Assembly (NCBI RefSeq): GCF_934643285.1
Contig: NZ_CAKUBT010000011.1
Span: 1-64,000, forward strand
DNA from: an uncultured Ellagibacter sp.
GTDB lineage: Bacteria; Actinomycetota; Coriobacteriia; Coriobacteriales; Eggerthellaceae
DNA: 64,000 nucleotides
Direction of reading: 5' to 3'
Under the pieces are notes generated by a model that did not search any database, was not told the DNA's origin, and saw only the letters and a program-made list of their open reading frames with translations. The position numbers and the translations under genes were made by a program. How positions within the stretch are numbered: position 1 is the stretch's first letter; each line of letters begins with the position of its first letter. Shown piece after piece: positions 51,786 through 61,018 of the stretch.

Positions 51786-52940
51786 TTGCAAACCCAGCAA
51801 ACCACCTCCCCCGCACGCGAGCGCCTTATTCGCACGCTTGCCGCCCTACTCCTGGCAGTGAGCCTGTGCCTTCCCTCGCTTAGCGGGTGCGCAGGCGGCG
51901 AAAGCGTCGCGAACGGGGACAATACGACAAGCTCGCAGCAAGTTTCCGCAGGCAGTGCCGCCGCGAAACTATCCGATATCCCCGAGTATTCAGGAGCGCT
52001 CTGCATCGATATCAACGAGGGGCAACCTGAATTCTCCGCCGATGACGCGGCGCACGGGTCGTTCATGGAATTCAGCGAGCTCGACTTCGAGGGGCGCTGC
52101 GGCACGGCGTTCGGCCTTATTGGACCCGAGACTGTCTCCAATGCCGAGCGCGGCGACATCTCGCAGGTTCACCCTTCGGGCTGGGTCCAACATCGCTACA
52201 GCTTCGTCGACCGCGAGATGCTCTACAACCGCAGCCACCTCATTGCGCACCAGCTGTGCGGCGAGGACGCCAACGAGCGTAACCTCATCACCGGCACGCG
52301 CACGATGAACGCCGTGGGGATGACCTATTATGAGGAGTTGGTGGGCAACTACGTCCGCCGCACAAACAACCATGTCCTCTATCGCGTGACCCCGCTCTTT
52401 GCAGCGAACGACCTGGTGGCGCGCGGGGTTCAGATGGAAGCGGAATCTGTGGAAGACGGCGGGCAGGCTATACGCTTCAACGTCTTCGTTTACAACGTGG
52501 AGCCCGGCGTGAAAATCGACTACGTGACGGGCGACAACTGGGAGTCGAGCGAGATTCCCGCCGTGAAGACCAAGGGCGAGGCAACCACAACCCGCGGCAC
52601 GGGTGGCGATGCGGCGCTACCCCAAAGCGCATCGAGCAAACGCGAGGCGGGCGCTTCGGGCACGAGCGGCTCATCGAATTCCAGCAACGCAACAGGGGGG
52701 AATGAAGCGGAGGCAGCGCCATCCGGTTCCTCGGACGCGAAAACGAGCGGCGACTCGTCTTCTTCCGCGAACACCGCCGAACAGCAAACGTACGTCCTGA
52801 ACAAGAGGAGCCACAAATTCCATCGTCCCGAGTGCGACGGCGTGCAGTCCATGTCCCCCTCCAACAAAGAGGAGTTCACGGGGTTGCGCCAGACGCTGAT
52901 CGACGAGGGATACTCGCCCTGCAGAAGCTGCAATCCGTAA
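51786..52940 (+). CDS. Secreted DNA/RNA non-specific endonuclease with a C-terminal Ada-like zinc module
   Basis: A 384-residue lipoprotein nuclease. The TTG at 51786 follows GGAAGG. Residues 1-33 are a lipoprotein signal (LSGC lipobox). The nuclease core has NRSHLIAHQLCGEDANERNLITGT, a DNA-entry nuclease (EndA/NucA-like) motif in which the usual DRGH is NRSH; the His and the later Asn are kept. A Ser/Gly/Ala-rich linker (about 80 residues) joins the C-terminal Ada-type zinc fold (SHKFHRPEC and CRSC). Likely DNA degradation or uptake at the cell surface. Confidence 0.88.
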   Translation: MQTQQTTSPARERLIRTLAALLLAVSLCLPSLSGCAGGESVANGDNTTSSQQVSAGSAAAKLSDIPEYSGALCIDINEGQPEFSADDAAHGSFMEFSELDFEGRCGTAFGLIGPETVSNAERGDISQVHPSGWVQHRYSFVDREMLYNRSHLIAHQLCGEDANERNLITGTRTMNAVGMTYYEELVGNYVRRTNNHVLYRVTPLFAANDLVARGVQMEAESVEDGGQAIRFNVFVYNVEPGVKIDYVTGDNWESSEIPAVKTKGEATTTRGTGGDAALPQSASSKREAGASGTSGSSNSSNATGGNEAEAAPSGSSDAKTSGDSSSSANTAEQQTYVLNKRSHKFHRPECDGVQSMSPSNKEEFTGLRQTLIDEGYSPCRSCNP

Positions 52941-53070
52941 CGTTACGTTTCCCCAGTTCATGCGCGAGCGATCTCAACTTGCGACCGAGAGCGCATCGAC
53001 TAGCGTGGGACTTGCGCTCAAGAAGCCAGCTCGATTCTTTCATCAAATTACAACAACGTCCAAAAAGTGC

Positions 53071-53100
53071 TTGCGTTACTGTGCATAGTGTATATATACT
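53071..53100 (+). promoter_or_regulatory. Promoter of the GntR-ABC operon with a palindromic core
   Basis: TTGCGT (53071) and TATACT (53095) are 18 bases apart. GTATATATAC (53090-53099) is a perfect palindrome overlapping the -10, flanked by AGT and TGT, the usual kind of site for YtrA-type GntR repressors. Confidence 0.55.
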
Positions 53101-53134
53101 GTGCTTACCAGATATACACACGTAAGGACTCATC

Positions 53135-53515
53135 GTGGACATCATCCTATCCAACTCGAGCGACAAGCCCATCTACGAGCAGATAACCTCGCAGATGAAA
53201 GCCCAGATTCTGTCGGGCGCACTTCCAAGCGGGGAGAAGCTCCCCTCCATTCGCGCACTCGCGAACGGCCTCGGCGTCAGTGTGATAACCACCAAGCGCG
53301 CGTACTCCGACTTGGAGGCCGAGGGCTTTATCGCAACCGTGCAAGGAAAAGGCAGCTTCGTCGCCGCGGGAAACCACGAGCTTCTGCGCGAAAGGCGCCT
53401 GCGCCAAGTCGAGGAACTGCTCGCGCAAGCGGGCGAACAGGCGGCGGAGCTGGGGGTCACGCGGGCCGAGCTGCACAACATGCTCGACCTTGTTGCTCCC
53501 GAGGATCTCGAATGA
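53135..53515 (+). CDS. GntR family regulator, YtrA type
   Basis: A 126-residue regulator. Residues 10-75 form the GntR winged helix (KPIYEQITSQMKAQILSGALPSGEKLPSIRALANGLGVSVITTKRAYSDLEAEGF) followed only by a short dimerisation helix, the YtrA arrangement. The GTG start follows TAAGGAC. It overlaps the ABC transporter gene by four bases (ATGA), so it probably controls this operon. Confidence 0.9.
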   Translation: MDIILSNSSDKPIYEQITSQMKAQILSGALPSGEKLPSIRALANGLGVSVITTKRAYSDLEAEGFIATVQGKGSFVAAGNHELLRERRLRQVEELLAQAGEQAAELGVTRAELHNMLDLVAPEDLE

Positions 53516-54453
53516 AGCCGCCGATCAACGCGCACGTGAAAGCGATATACCAGATGAAAGGATACGGAACGCCCATGTCAAACCTTCTCGAGATACGCGA
53601 CGCGAACCGCCAGGTGAGCGACTCCTTCTCGCTTCGAAACGCCAATCTCTCCATTGGATCAGGGGAAATCGTCGGCCTCGTCGGAGCGAACGGCGCGGGA
53701 AAGACCACGATAATCCGAGCCGCGCTCGGCCTTCTGAAACTCGATTCCGGGTACGCAGCGCTTTTCGGCGAGCCCCTCGCCGCCGACACCCCCGACGCCG
53801 ACGTGCGGCGACTTCGCTCCCGCGTCGGCGTCGTGTTCGACACGTGCCCCTATCCCTCCGAGATTACGGTGTCCCAAGTAGAAACATGCATCAAACCAGC
53901 CTTCCCCACCTGGGATAACGCATGTTTTGAGACGCTGGTCGCCCGATTCGGGCTCGAGCCGAAGAAGAAGGTGAAGTCGCTCTCCCGCGGCATGGGCATG
54001 AAGCTGCAGCTCGCCTGTGCGCTCTCGCACAACGCCGACCTGCTCATCCTCGACGAGGCGACCGCAGGGCTTGACCCGCTCGCTCGAGACGAGCTGCTCG
54101 ATGAGCTGCGCGATTATGCCTCAACCGGCGATCGCGGCGTGCTGCTTTCAAGCCACATCACAAGCGACTTGGAGCGCATCGCCGACCGCGTGGTGGGCAT
54201 CGACGCGGGCAGCATCATCTTCAACATCCCGCGCGAGCAGATCACCGACATGGCAGGCATCGCACATTGCACCTTTGACCAGGCGCAAGACATCCTCGCA
54301 TGCGTGGACGGCGCCCGAGTTGCAAAGCGTGAGTTCAGCTGCGATGTCCTCGTTCCCAACCGCTTCGAGTTCGCCGAAGCATTCCCCGAAGTGCCCTGCG
54401 ATCGCGCCTCCATCGACGACTACCTGCATTTTATCCTGAAAGGAAACAACTGA
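53512..54453 (+). CDS. ABC transporter ATP-binding protein
   Basis: A 313-residue ATPase (292 residues if it starts at ATG 53575). Walker A GANGAGKTT, signature LSRGMGMKLQL, Walker B LLILDEAT and switch His in SSHIT are all present. The ATG at 53512 overlaps the regulator stop and has GAGG seven bases upstream, so I prefer it. It pairs with the ABC-2 permease downstream; cargo unknown, peptide or antibiotic resistance is typical for YtrA-controlled transporters. Confidence 0.9.
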   Translation: MKPPINAHVKAIYQMKGYGTPMSNLLEIRDANRQVSDSFSLRNANLSIGSGEIVGLVGANGAGKTTIIRAALGLLKLDSGYAALFGEPLAADTPDADVRRLRSRVGVVFDTCPYPSEITVSQVETCIKPAFPTWDNACFETLVARFGLEPKKKVKSLSRGMGMKLQLACALSHNADLLILDEATAGLDPLARDELLDELRDYASTGDRGVLLSSHITSDLERIADRVVGIDAGSIIFNIPREQITDMAGIAHCTFDQAQDILACVDGARVAKREFSCDVLVPNRFEFAEAFPEVPCDRASIDDYLHFILKGNN

Positions 54454-55127
54454 TGAAAGCCGCCTTCCTCTCCGAACTTGCCATTGTGCGCACCTTCGTC
54501 CTCAGCTTCATCGGCATCCTCGCATTCGTGTTTGTCTTCATATGTTGGACGATGGAGAGCGCCGCGGGCGCCGCCGCAGTCGTGTGCGCCATGACGCCGA
54601 TGCTCATCATGTTCTCGCTCATGGGGTACGACGACCAAAACGGCTGGCTGCGCTACCGTGCCGCACTCCCCTTTGCACGCCGCGACATCATCGCGAGCCG
54701 CTATGCGACCATCTTGGCATGCGCTGCCGCTGTCATCGTTTGCGCTTCGGTGCTCGGCATCGTGCTCAACGGGGCGCTTCCCCGCTTTCTTGAAGGCTTC
54801 GAAGCAGCCGGGCCGATCGAGATTATCTCGTCGAGCGTCGCCGCCACAATGGTCGTCCTCATCATCGCCGCCATCGCCGAACCCTTCCTTGTGAAATTCG
54901 GCAACACGAAGGGGATACGCTATCTCATGTGCGTGTTCATCCTGGCGGGGTGTATCGACGTCGTCATCCTGACGAACTTCCTCGCCCCCGACGTCATGCA
55001 GTCGGCTCTCGCCTGGATCGACGCCCACAGCCTTGCACTGTTCGCAGCGCTCACGGTCGCCGCGCTCGCCATCTACGCCGCAAGCTGCTTTATCAGCATC
55101 CGAATCTTCCAGGCGAAAGACCTTTAG
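54453..55127 (+). CDS. ABC-2 type transporter membrane protein
   Basis: A 224-residue permease with six hydrophobic helices. It starts at the TGATG overlap with the ATPase gene. The cytoplasmic segment GYDDQNGWLRYRAALPFARRDIIASRY resembles the coupling region of YtrC/ABC-2 permeases. Functions as a dimer with the ATPase. Cargo unknown. Confidence 0.85.
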   Translation: MKAAFLSELAIVRTFVLSFIGILAFVFVFICWTMESAAGAAAVVCAMTPMLIMFSLMGYDDQNGWLRYRAALPFARRDIIASRYATILACAAAVIVCASVLGIVLNGALPRFLEGFEAAGPIEIISSSVAATMVVLIIAAIAEPFLVKFGNTKGIRYLMCVFILAGCIDVVILTNFLAPDVMQSALAWIDAHSLALFAALTVAALAIYAASCFISIRIFQAKDL

Positions 55128-55246
55128 GGAATCGCGGGGTCGCGCCGCGGGCCCTTCATCGTTGGCTTCACCGCGCGCCCTTCATCACTCGCTCTCGCCT
55201 TCGCTATAATCTTCCTCGACACAAACGAGCACGCGGAGAGGAACCT

Positions 55247-55780
55247 ATGAACATCACCGTCTACCTGGGAGCAAACGAAGGCAACGACCCATCTATCGCC
55301 GAAGCGGCGCGTGAGCTGGGCTCATGGATCGGGGAGAGCGGCAACGACCTCGTCTACGGCGGATCGAAGGTCGGGCTCATGGGAATTCTCGCCGAGAGCG
55401 CGCTCGACGCAGGAGCCCAGGTCACAGGCGTTGAGCCTCAGTTCTTCATCGACCAAGCCGTGCAGCTCGACACCATCACGCGCCTCATCGTGACCGACAC
55501 CATGGCAGAGCGGAAGGCGAAGATGATCGAGCTCGGCGACGCGTTCATTGCCTTCCCCGGAGGGTCGGGCACGCTTGAGGAAGTGTCGGAGGTCATGTCG
55601 ATGCTCTCGCTTTCGCACTTGGACGCGCCCTGCATCATCTATAACTTGGATGGCTATTACGATCACCTGAAAGCCCAGCTCAACCTCATGATCGACAAGG
55701 GTTATTCCACCCCCGAGCGCCTGAAGCACGTCCACTTTGCAAGCAACCTTAACGATGTGAAGGGTATTTTGGGTCGCTAG
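55247..55780 (+). CDS. LOG family protein (TIGR00730)
   Basis: A 177-residue Rossmann-fold protein of the lysine decarboxylase-like LOG family. Motifs GGSKVGLMG near residue 38 and PGGSGTLEE near 105 are the nucleotide-binding and catalytic elements of cytokinin riboside 5'-monophosphate phosphoribohydrolases. TATAAT lies at 55205-55210 and AGAGGAA before the ATG. In bacteria it probably hydrolyses a nucleotide N-glycosidic bond. Confidence 0.9.
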   Translation: MNITVYLGANEGNDPSIAEAARELGSWIGESGNDLVYGGSKVGLMGILAESALDAGAQVTGVEPQFFIDQAVQLDTITRLIVTDTMAERKAKMIELGDAFIAFPGGSGTLEEVSEVMSMLSLSHLDAPCIIYNLDGYYDHLKAQLNLMIDKGYSTPERLKHVHFASNLNDVKGILGR

Positions 55781-56081
55781 CACATAAGCCGCCCGACGAC
55801 GCGGGGGCCCGCACCTCATTGCGCCTCGCGCATCGGCCGCCTTCGCGTCCGCACCCCCGCGCGCCACTCGGGCTCACGCCCTCATCACCTCGCGCGTATC
55901 GCCGGCCTTCCCGCCTCGTAATACGCTCCACCTGCGGCCCCTTGTCATCTGCGTGAATGCGCGCCACCTCATGCGCGGGAATAGTACAATATGAATTTGT
56001 CGCCCTGTGCGGCTGCAAAGCAATGCGCTCGCAAACCGCGCGAGCAGGGCATTTCATTTCCAAGCACGAGAAAGAACCAGC
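55781..56081. other. Low-complexity intergenic region upstream of prfC
   Basis: No gene. Most of it is GC-rich and repeats CGCACCTCATTGCGC- and CACCTCATGCGCGGG-like words without exact period, as does the short gap before the LOG gene (CGCGCCCTTCATC twice). The right end has TACAAT at about 55986 as a likely -10 for prfC. Confidence 0.45.
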
Positions 56082-57695
56082 ATGTCGACCCTAACGGATC
56101 AGATTTCCTCACGGCGCACCTTCGCCATCATCTCGCACCCCGACGCGGGCAAGACGACCCTCACCGAGAAGCTCCTACTCTACACCGGCAGCATCCAGAC
56201 TGCAGGCTCGGTTAAAGGCAAGTCCAGCTCGAAGCACGCCGTGTCCGACTGGATGGACATCGAGAAGCAGCGCGGCATCTCCGTGACCTCCTCGGTGCTG
56301 CAGTTCTCCTATGACGGCTATTGCGTGAACATCCTCGATACCCCCGGCCACCAGGACTTTTCGGAAGACACCTACCGCACGCTCATGGCTGCGGACGCCG
56401 CGGTCATGGTCATCGACGGCGCGAAGGGCGTCGAGGCGCAGACGAAGAAGCTCTTCAAGGTGTGCACGCTGCGCCATATCCCCATCTTCACGTTCGTGAA
56501 CAAGCTTGACCGTGAGACGCGTGACCCGTTTGACCTCATGGAGGAGATCGAGACGGTGCTCGGTATCGGCACCTACCCGATGAACTGGCCGATTGGCTGC
56601 GGGCAAAACTTCCGCGGCGTGTTCGACCGCCAAACCCGCCGCGTCATCGCCTTCGAGGGCGATGGGCACGCCAACGCCACCAAGAAAGTTGCGGAAATCG
56701 AGGCCGAGCTCGGCGACGCCGCGCTTGCCGACCTCATCGGGGAAGCGAACCACGCGAACCTCATCGACGACATCGAGCTGCTCGACGGCGCAGGTGACGA
56801 GCTCGACCTTAACGCAGTGCGCACCGGCAAGCTCTCCCCTGTGTTCTTCGGCAGCGCGCTCACCAACTTCGGCGTCGAGCCGTTCCTGAAAGAGTTCCTG
56901 CGCCTCACGCCCACGCCGCTTCCCTATACCGACTGCCTCACGGGCGAGCCGGTCGACCCGATGCGCGACGAGTTTTCGGGATTCGTCTTCAAAATCCAGG
57001 CGAACATGGACAAAAACCATCGCGACCGCATCGCCTTCGTACGCATCTGCTCGGGCAAGTTCGAGCGCGGCATGGACGCAGTGCACATGCAGGGTGGCAA
57101 GAAGCTGAAGCTCGCTACGGGAACCTCGCTTATGGCAGACGACCGCGCGACGGTCGACGAGGCATACGCGGGCGACATCGTCGGGCTGTTCGATCCGGGC
57201 ATCTTCTCGATTGGCGATACCGTTTGCGCAGGTAAATGCCGCGTTCAATACCCCGAAATCCCCACGTTCGCGCCCGAGATCTTCGCGCGCGTCACGCAGG
57301 TGAACACGCTCAAACGCAAACAGTTCGTGAAGGGTATGGAGGAACTCGCGCAAGAAGGCGCCATCCAGATTTTCCGCGAGCCGGGCTTCGGCATGGAAAG
57401 CGTCATCGTTGGCGTCGTCGGCGTGCTACAGCTCGACGTGCTTGAACAGCGCCTGAAAAGCGAATACGGCGTCGAGGTGCGCAGGCAGGCGCTCCCCTAT
57501 TCCGAGATTCGCTGGATCATGAACGACCCCTCCACCTACGACATCGCGAAGCTCAACCTGACAAGCGACACGCTGCGCGTCGAGGACATGCGCGGCCGCA
57601 AGCTGCTTTTGTTCACGAGCGCGTGGAACGTGAATTGGGCGAGCGAGCGCAACGCTGACCTGGAGCTTTCGGAGGTCGGCAACTTCTCCATTTAA
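56082..57695 (+). CDS. prfC: Peptide chain release factor 3
   Basis: A 537-residue translation GTPase that recycles RF1/RF2 after termination. G1 is SHPDAGKTT near residue 20, G2/G3 DTPGHQDF, G4 NKLDRETRDP. The RF3-specific segment SDWMDIEKQRGISVTSSVLQF and the C-terminal domain ending in EVGNFSI are normal. The ATG at 56082 follows GAGAAAGAA; an upstream in-frame ATG has no site. The esterase gene follows by 11 bases. Confidence 0.96.
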   Translation: MSTLTDQISSRRTFAIISHPDAGKTTLTEKLLLYTGSIQTAGSVKGKSSSKHAVSDWMDIEKQRGISVTSSVLQFSYDGYCVNILDTPGHQDFSEDTYRTLMAADAAVMVIDGAKGVEAQTKKLFKVCTLRHIPIFTFVNKLDRETRDPFDLMEEIETVLGIGTYPMNWPIGCGQNFRGVFDRQTRRVIAFEGDGHANATKKVAEIEAELGDAALADLIGEANHANLIDDIELLDGAGDELDLNAVRTGKLSPVFFGSALTNFGVEPFLKEFLRLTPTPLPYTDCLTGEPVDPMRDEFSGFVFKIQANMDKNHRDRIAFVRICSGKFERGMDAVHMQGGKKLKLATGTSLMADDRATVDEAYAGDIVGLFDPGIFSIGDTVCAGKCRVQYPEIPTFAPEIFARVTQVNTLKRKQFVKGMEELAQEGAIQIFREPGFGMESVIVGVVGVLQLDVLEQRLKSEYGVEVRRQALPYSEIRWIMNDPSTYDIAKLNLTSDTLRVEDMRGRKLLLFTSAWNVNWASERNADLELSEVGNFSI

Positions 57696-57706
57696 GGGGG
57701 GCGGCG

Positions 57707-58528
57707 ATGGGACGAGGCAGACACGACACCCTTGGCGCGCCCGTAGATGATCCTGCGGGCGCAGGTTTTGCTCGCTCCGCACAGGTCTCGATACCCCTCT
57801 ACATGTTCAACACCGAAGGCGCCCACGTGACCGTTTGGCGCACTAATTGCCTGGGCGGCAGCGGCAATCACGATGCCAATAACGAGCTCAACCACATCGT
57901 CTATCTGCATGTTTACGACGGAGACGGCCTCGACGTCCTCAGCGAATGCCAGCGCATCGGCTGCCCGCCTTTCACACTTGTCGCCATCAAGCCCGCCTGC
58001 TGGAACGACGACCTTACGCCTTGGGAATGCCCCGGCCTGTTTGCCGACGACGCCCCCTTTGCGGGACACGCCCAAGATCAGCTTCACTTGTTAGAGGAAG
58101 AAATCATCCCCCAGGTCGAGCGAGAATGCGGCAAACCCAACAGTCCCCGCATCTGCCGCACCGTCGCAGGTTACTCGCTTGCAGGACTCTTCGCCACCTG
58201 GGCGTCATTCAACTCGTCGGCCTTCTCCCGCATTGCAAGCGCTTCGGGCTCGCTTTGGTATCCCGATTTCGCGCGCTTCGTCACTGAGGCACCGCTCGCT
58301 CGCCCAATCGATTGCGCCTATTTCTCGCTTGGCAGCAAGGAGGCGAAGACCCCAAGCCGGCTTCTGCGCAACGTTGCAACGGGAACGGACGAGGTTGTAG
58401 CCGCATTTCGCAGCAAGGGGGTACCCACGCAATTCGAGTCGAACCCCGGCAACCACTTCAAAGAGCCCGCACTTCGCATGGCGCGCGGAATTGCCTGGGC
58501 GATCAGCCAGCAAGCGCCCAATCGATAG
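57707..58528 (+). CDS. Alpha/beta-hydrolase fold esterase-like protein
   Basis: A 273-residue hydrolase resembling the esterase D/enterochelin esterase group. The nucleophile elbow is VAGYSLAGLF (Ser near residue 154) and a plausible catalytic His lies in NPGNHFKEP near the C-terminus; the acid residue is not certain. It follows prfC by 11 bases and converges on ung with a 26-base overlap. Substrate unknown. Confidence 0.78.
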   Translation: MGRGRHDTLGAPVDDPAGAGFARSAQVSIPLYMFNTEGAHVTVWRTNCLGGSGNHDANNELNHIVYLHVYDGDGLDVLSECQRIGCPPFTLVAIKPACWNDDLTPWECPGLFADDAPFAGHAQDQLHLLEEEIIPQVERECGKPNSPRICRTVAGYSLAGLFATWASFNSSAFSRIASASGSLWYPDFARFVTEAPLARPIDCAYFSLGSKEAKTPSRLLRNVATGTDEVVAAFRSKGVPTQFESNPGNHFKEPALRMARGIAWAISQQAPNR

Positions 58529-59378
58529 GCTCGACTCCGCATTCCCTCAGCAGGTCGTTTGCGCGGGAAAACGGACGCGACCCCAAGAAAGCGGGAAGAT
58601 CGCCAGCCGCACGCGATGCCGAAAGCGGCGAGGGGTGCGTGCTTTTGAGGATGAACTTGCAGGCAAGAGCGTCACCTGAAGAGGAGCCGGTTGCGTCGGC
58701 GACAGCGGGGGTGGCAGCGTCCGAAGCAGAGCCGCCAGCGGCCGCGACACCAGCGCAAGCACCTGCGACGCCAACGCAATCTCCGCCCTCAAGCGCATCC
58801 TTCGACACGCGCGCCTTCGCGCTCTCGATCAGCTTGATAGCCGGACGTCCCCACGCCAAAAAGACCACCGGCTGAGGCAAACGCATGCACGCCTCGACGA
58901 TCGCCGTCGTAACCACCTGCCAACCCAACTTGCTGTGTGAGTTCGCCTCGTGTTCCCGCACCGTGAGCGTCGTGTTCAAAAGCAGCACGCCTTGCTGTGC
59001 CCACGCAGACAAATCACCGCTCACGGGCATATTGCACCCCAGGTCAGATGCCATTTCCTTATAGATATTGCGCAAGCTTGGCGGAAGCTTCTCCCCGTTG
59101 GGCACCGAGAATGACAAGCCCATCGCCTGTCCCGGGCCATGGTAGGGGTCCTGCCCCAGAATGACAGCGCGGACGTCTCCAGGCGCTACATAGGCAAGCG
59201 CGTTCAAGATGTCGCCTTGCGGCGGATAGATGGTCTCTTCCCTTCGCAGGTCGTCAACCCCTAAGAGCAATCGCTGTGCAGTCGCCTTCGCCTGCTCGGA
59301 AACGAGCGCGAACCACGCATCGATCGATTCCTGTTTTTCCACCGTCGCCTCCAACCGGTCGCCTTCCCGCAGAGCCAA
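58503..59378 (-). CDS. ung: Uracil-DNA glycosylase, family 1
   Basis: A 291-residue repair enzyme removing uracil from DNA. The catalytic GQDPYH is at residues 75-80 (Asp77), VLLLNTTLTV at 131-140, and the DNA-intercalation loop HPSPLSA at 248-254. Between residues about 196 and 240 there is an extra Ala/Gly/Ser/Val-rich segment (CVGVAGACAGVAAAGGSASD region) that typical family 1 enzymes of about 225 residues lack. The insert lies in a surface region between the K-helix and the loop strand, so activity may be kept. Confidence 0.93.
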   Translation of the reverse strand: MALREGDRLEATVEKQESIDAWFALVSEQAKATAQRLLLGVDDLRREETIYPPQGDILNALAYVAPGDVRAVILGQDPYHGPGQAMGLSFSVPNGEKLPPSLRNIYKEMASDLGCNMPVSGDLSAWAQQGVLLLNTTLTVREHEANSHSKLGWQVVTTAIVEACMRLPQPVVFLAWGRPAIKLIESAKARVSKDALEGGDCVGVAGACAGVAAAGGSASDAATPAVADATGSSSGDALACKFILKSTHPSPLSASRAAGDLPAFLGSRPFSRANDLLRECGVEPIDWALAG

Positions 59379-59469
59379 TTCACAGCTTTGCGCTTGTCCA
59401 TTTTAGCGAACAAAAAAGACCGATTTCTCCCTGTTTCAAAAAGCGCGTGATTACAGTGCGCTTGGAGAA

Positions 59470-59680
59470 GGGGGTAACTGCCAGAAAAACGGCACTCTTC
59501 ATCAAATCGAGAAGCCTTGTCGCCGAATCCAAAAGCTATACAACCGCATTGCCAAGCCAGTTTCAATTCCGTCCAAGCAAATGACCAGGTCAGAACAACG
59601 CAAGCTGAGCTAACCCAAATTCAAGCTCATTACCTTTTCTCTGGTTTGATGAAAACCACTCGATTTCTGGCAGGACCCCC
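59470..59680. repeat. Palindromic repeat element, left copy
   Basis: The left arm is GGGGGT, two bases, CTGCCAGAAA ... TTCATCAAA (59470-59506). The right arm is TTTGATGAAAACCAC ... GATTTCTGGCAGGACCCCC (59645-59680). The arms are inverted with respect to each other, identical over nine bases at each end and variable in the middle, and enclose about 140 bases. The same organisation recurs at 61019-61200. This is MITE-like or a large RNA stem-loop. Confidence 0.6.
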
Positions 59681-59783
59681 CTGCCAAATTGTACAAGCGA
59701 GAACACGCGCGCGCCTAAACCAAAAATGTCCCAAGCGCCTCGTTTCTCGAGCAAATACTCCGATCGACAACGTGGACAGACTC

Positions 59784-59811
59784 TTGAAATGATAAGTGAT
59801 GCTCGTATCAT
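59784..59811 (+). promoter_or_regulatory. Promoter of the DUF559-like gene, apparently leaderless
   Basis: TTGAAA (59784) and TATCAT (59806) are 16 bases apart. The ATG at 59818 begins only six bases after the -10, so the transcript would start at or next to the start codon. No ribosome binding site precedes it. Confidence 0.5.
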
Positions 59812-59817
59812 ACCCGC

Positions 59818-60912
59818 ATGGACATCTGCCTCTCACATATCTCCGCCCTTCGATGGCTCATGCGCAACCCGAACCCCCTCGCGGCCCAAAAAAGGACACG
59901 TTATCGCGCCGATGCGCCCGACGGCATTCCCTCGCCAACTCGTTGCCGAGAGCTTGCGCTTGAGCTTGACCCAGAACGCGGGTTTCTCGACTTCCTCTCG
60001 AGCAGCCGTCGCGGAAGAAACAACGGCAAGCACTTCGCAGTTCACGTCCAAACCGAATCGCTTCCACCAAAGTCCTTCATTAGGATCGGGACTATCGACA
60101 AGACTGCGATCTACATTGCCTCACCAGAACTCGTTTTCATGCAGCTCGCTCAACGCCGCCCACTTGAAGAAGCGGTCTATTTCGGCTTCGCCCTTTGCTC
60201 GCTATACCGCATCGACCCAACGGCACCAGGGGGATTGCGACAACGAGACGAGCGCCCGCTATCTAGCTCGGAGTGCGTTATCGCAGATAAGCCCCTCACA
60301 ACCGTTAAACGCATCGAGAACTTCCTTGACACCACCAAGGGAAACCTCGGTTGCGAGAAGGCTCGCTCGACACTGAGGTTCGTCCGCGATGGCTCGCGAT
60401 CGCCTATGGAATCTGCGCTCGCGATTTCCCTGGGACTTCCCCGTAATCGCGGAGGTTTCGGTCTTGGCATCGGGCAGATGAATCATGCAGTTCGTATCTT
60501 CAATGGCGCTGATTGGGCGGGCGAAAGGCGCTACGTAACCCGATATCCGGACATAAGCATCGAGCATGGTGATTCGTCGGGCCGAAAAACCACCGTCGGC
60601 ATCGATTATGATGGGCACGCGTTCCATTCAACCGCCGCCGCCCTTGCTCGAGATGCTCGCCGAAGAAACGAGATAGCCTCGATTCGAGGATTTACCCACC
60701 TCAGCATCAGCGCCCAGGAAGCCACCGGCTTCGTCGCTTTCTGCAGATTCGCCGATCAGGCAAGACGAGCCCTCGGTATCAGGTCGCTTGATCGATGTCC
60801 GCGAAACAACCCTACCGCTGCAGATCTCGAAAAACGCGACGCCACCGAGCGAAAGCAACTCGACCTCTGGAGAAAGCTCATTTGTCAGAGTGACTTCCGA
60901 AAAATTGAATAG
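59818..60912 (+). CDS. DUF559/Vsr-like endonuclease-fold protein
   Basis: A 364-residue protein with a C-terminal PD-(D/E)XK-like nuclease fold. The key stretch is TVGIDYDGHAFHSTAAALARDARRRNEIASIRGFTHLSISAQEA near residues 260-304, matching the ...E/IDYDGxxxH...DxxRxNxL...G... pattern of DUF559 and very-short-patch-repair nucleases. The N-terminal 200 residues (CRELALELDPERGFLDFL, then IASPELVFMQLAQRR) resemble Coriobacterial proteins with an AbiEi-like organisation. GC content is lower than that of neighbours. Two palindromic elements bracket the gene, which suggests a mobile or defence unit. Confidence 0.65.
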   Translation: MDICLSHISALRWLMRNPNPLAAQKRTRYRADAPDGIPSPTRCRELALELDPERGFLDFLSSSRRGRNNGKHFAVHVQTESLPPKSFIRIGTIDKTAIYIASPELVFMQLAQRRPLEEAVYFGFALCSLYRIDPTAPGGLRQRDERPLSSSECVIADKPLTTVKRIENFLDTTKGNLGCEKARSTLRFVRDGSRSPMESALAISLGLPRNRGGFGLGIGQMNHAVRIFNGADWAGERRYVTRYPDISIEHGDSSGRKTTVGIDYDGHAFHSTAAALARDARRRNEIASIRGFTHLSISAQEATGFVAFCRFADQARRALGIRSLDRCPRNNPTAADLEKRDATERKQLDLWRKLICQSDFRKIE

Positions 60913-61018
60913 GGTCGTACCCGCTAAGCACCTATTGCAGCGGTGAAACTCACGCCCCCCTTTGCTGCAGCAGAATAGCCTTCGCCCCCTGTGGCAATGC
61001 AATCTGAACCCCCCAACA

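Larger units (their letters stand above)
59379..59817. other. Intergenic region holding the left palindromic repeat and a leaderless promoter
   Basis: No gene. It contains the left copy of the palindromic element (59470-59680) and the promoter of the DUF559-like gene (59784-59811). AT content is above the window average. Confidence 0.5.
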
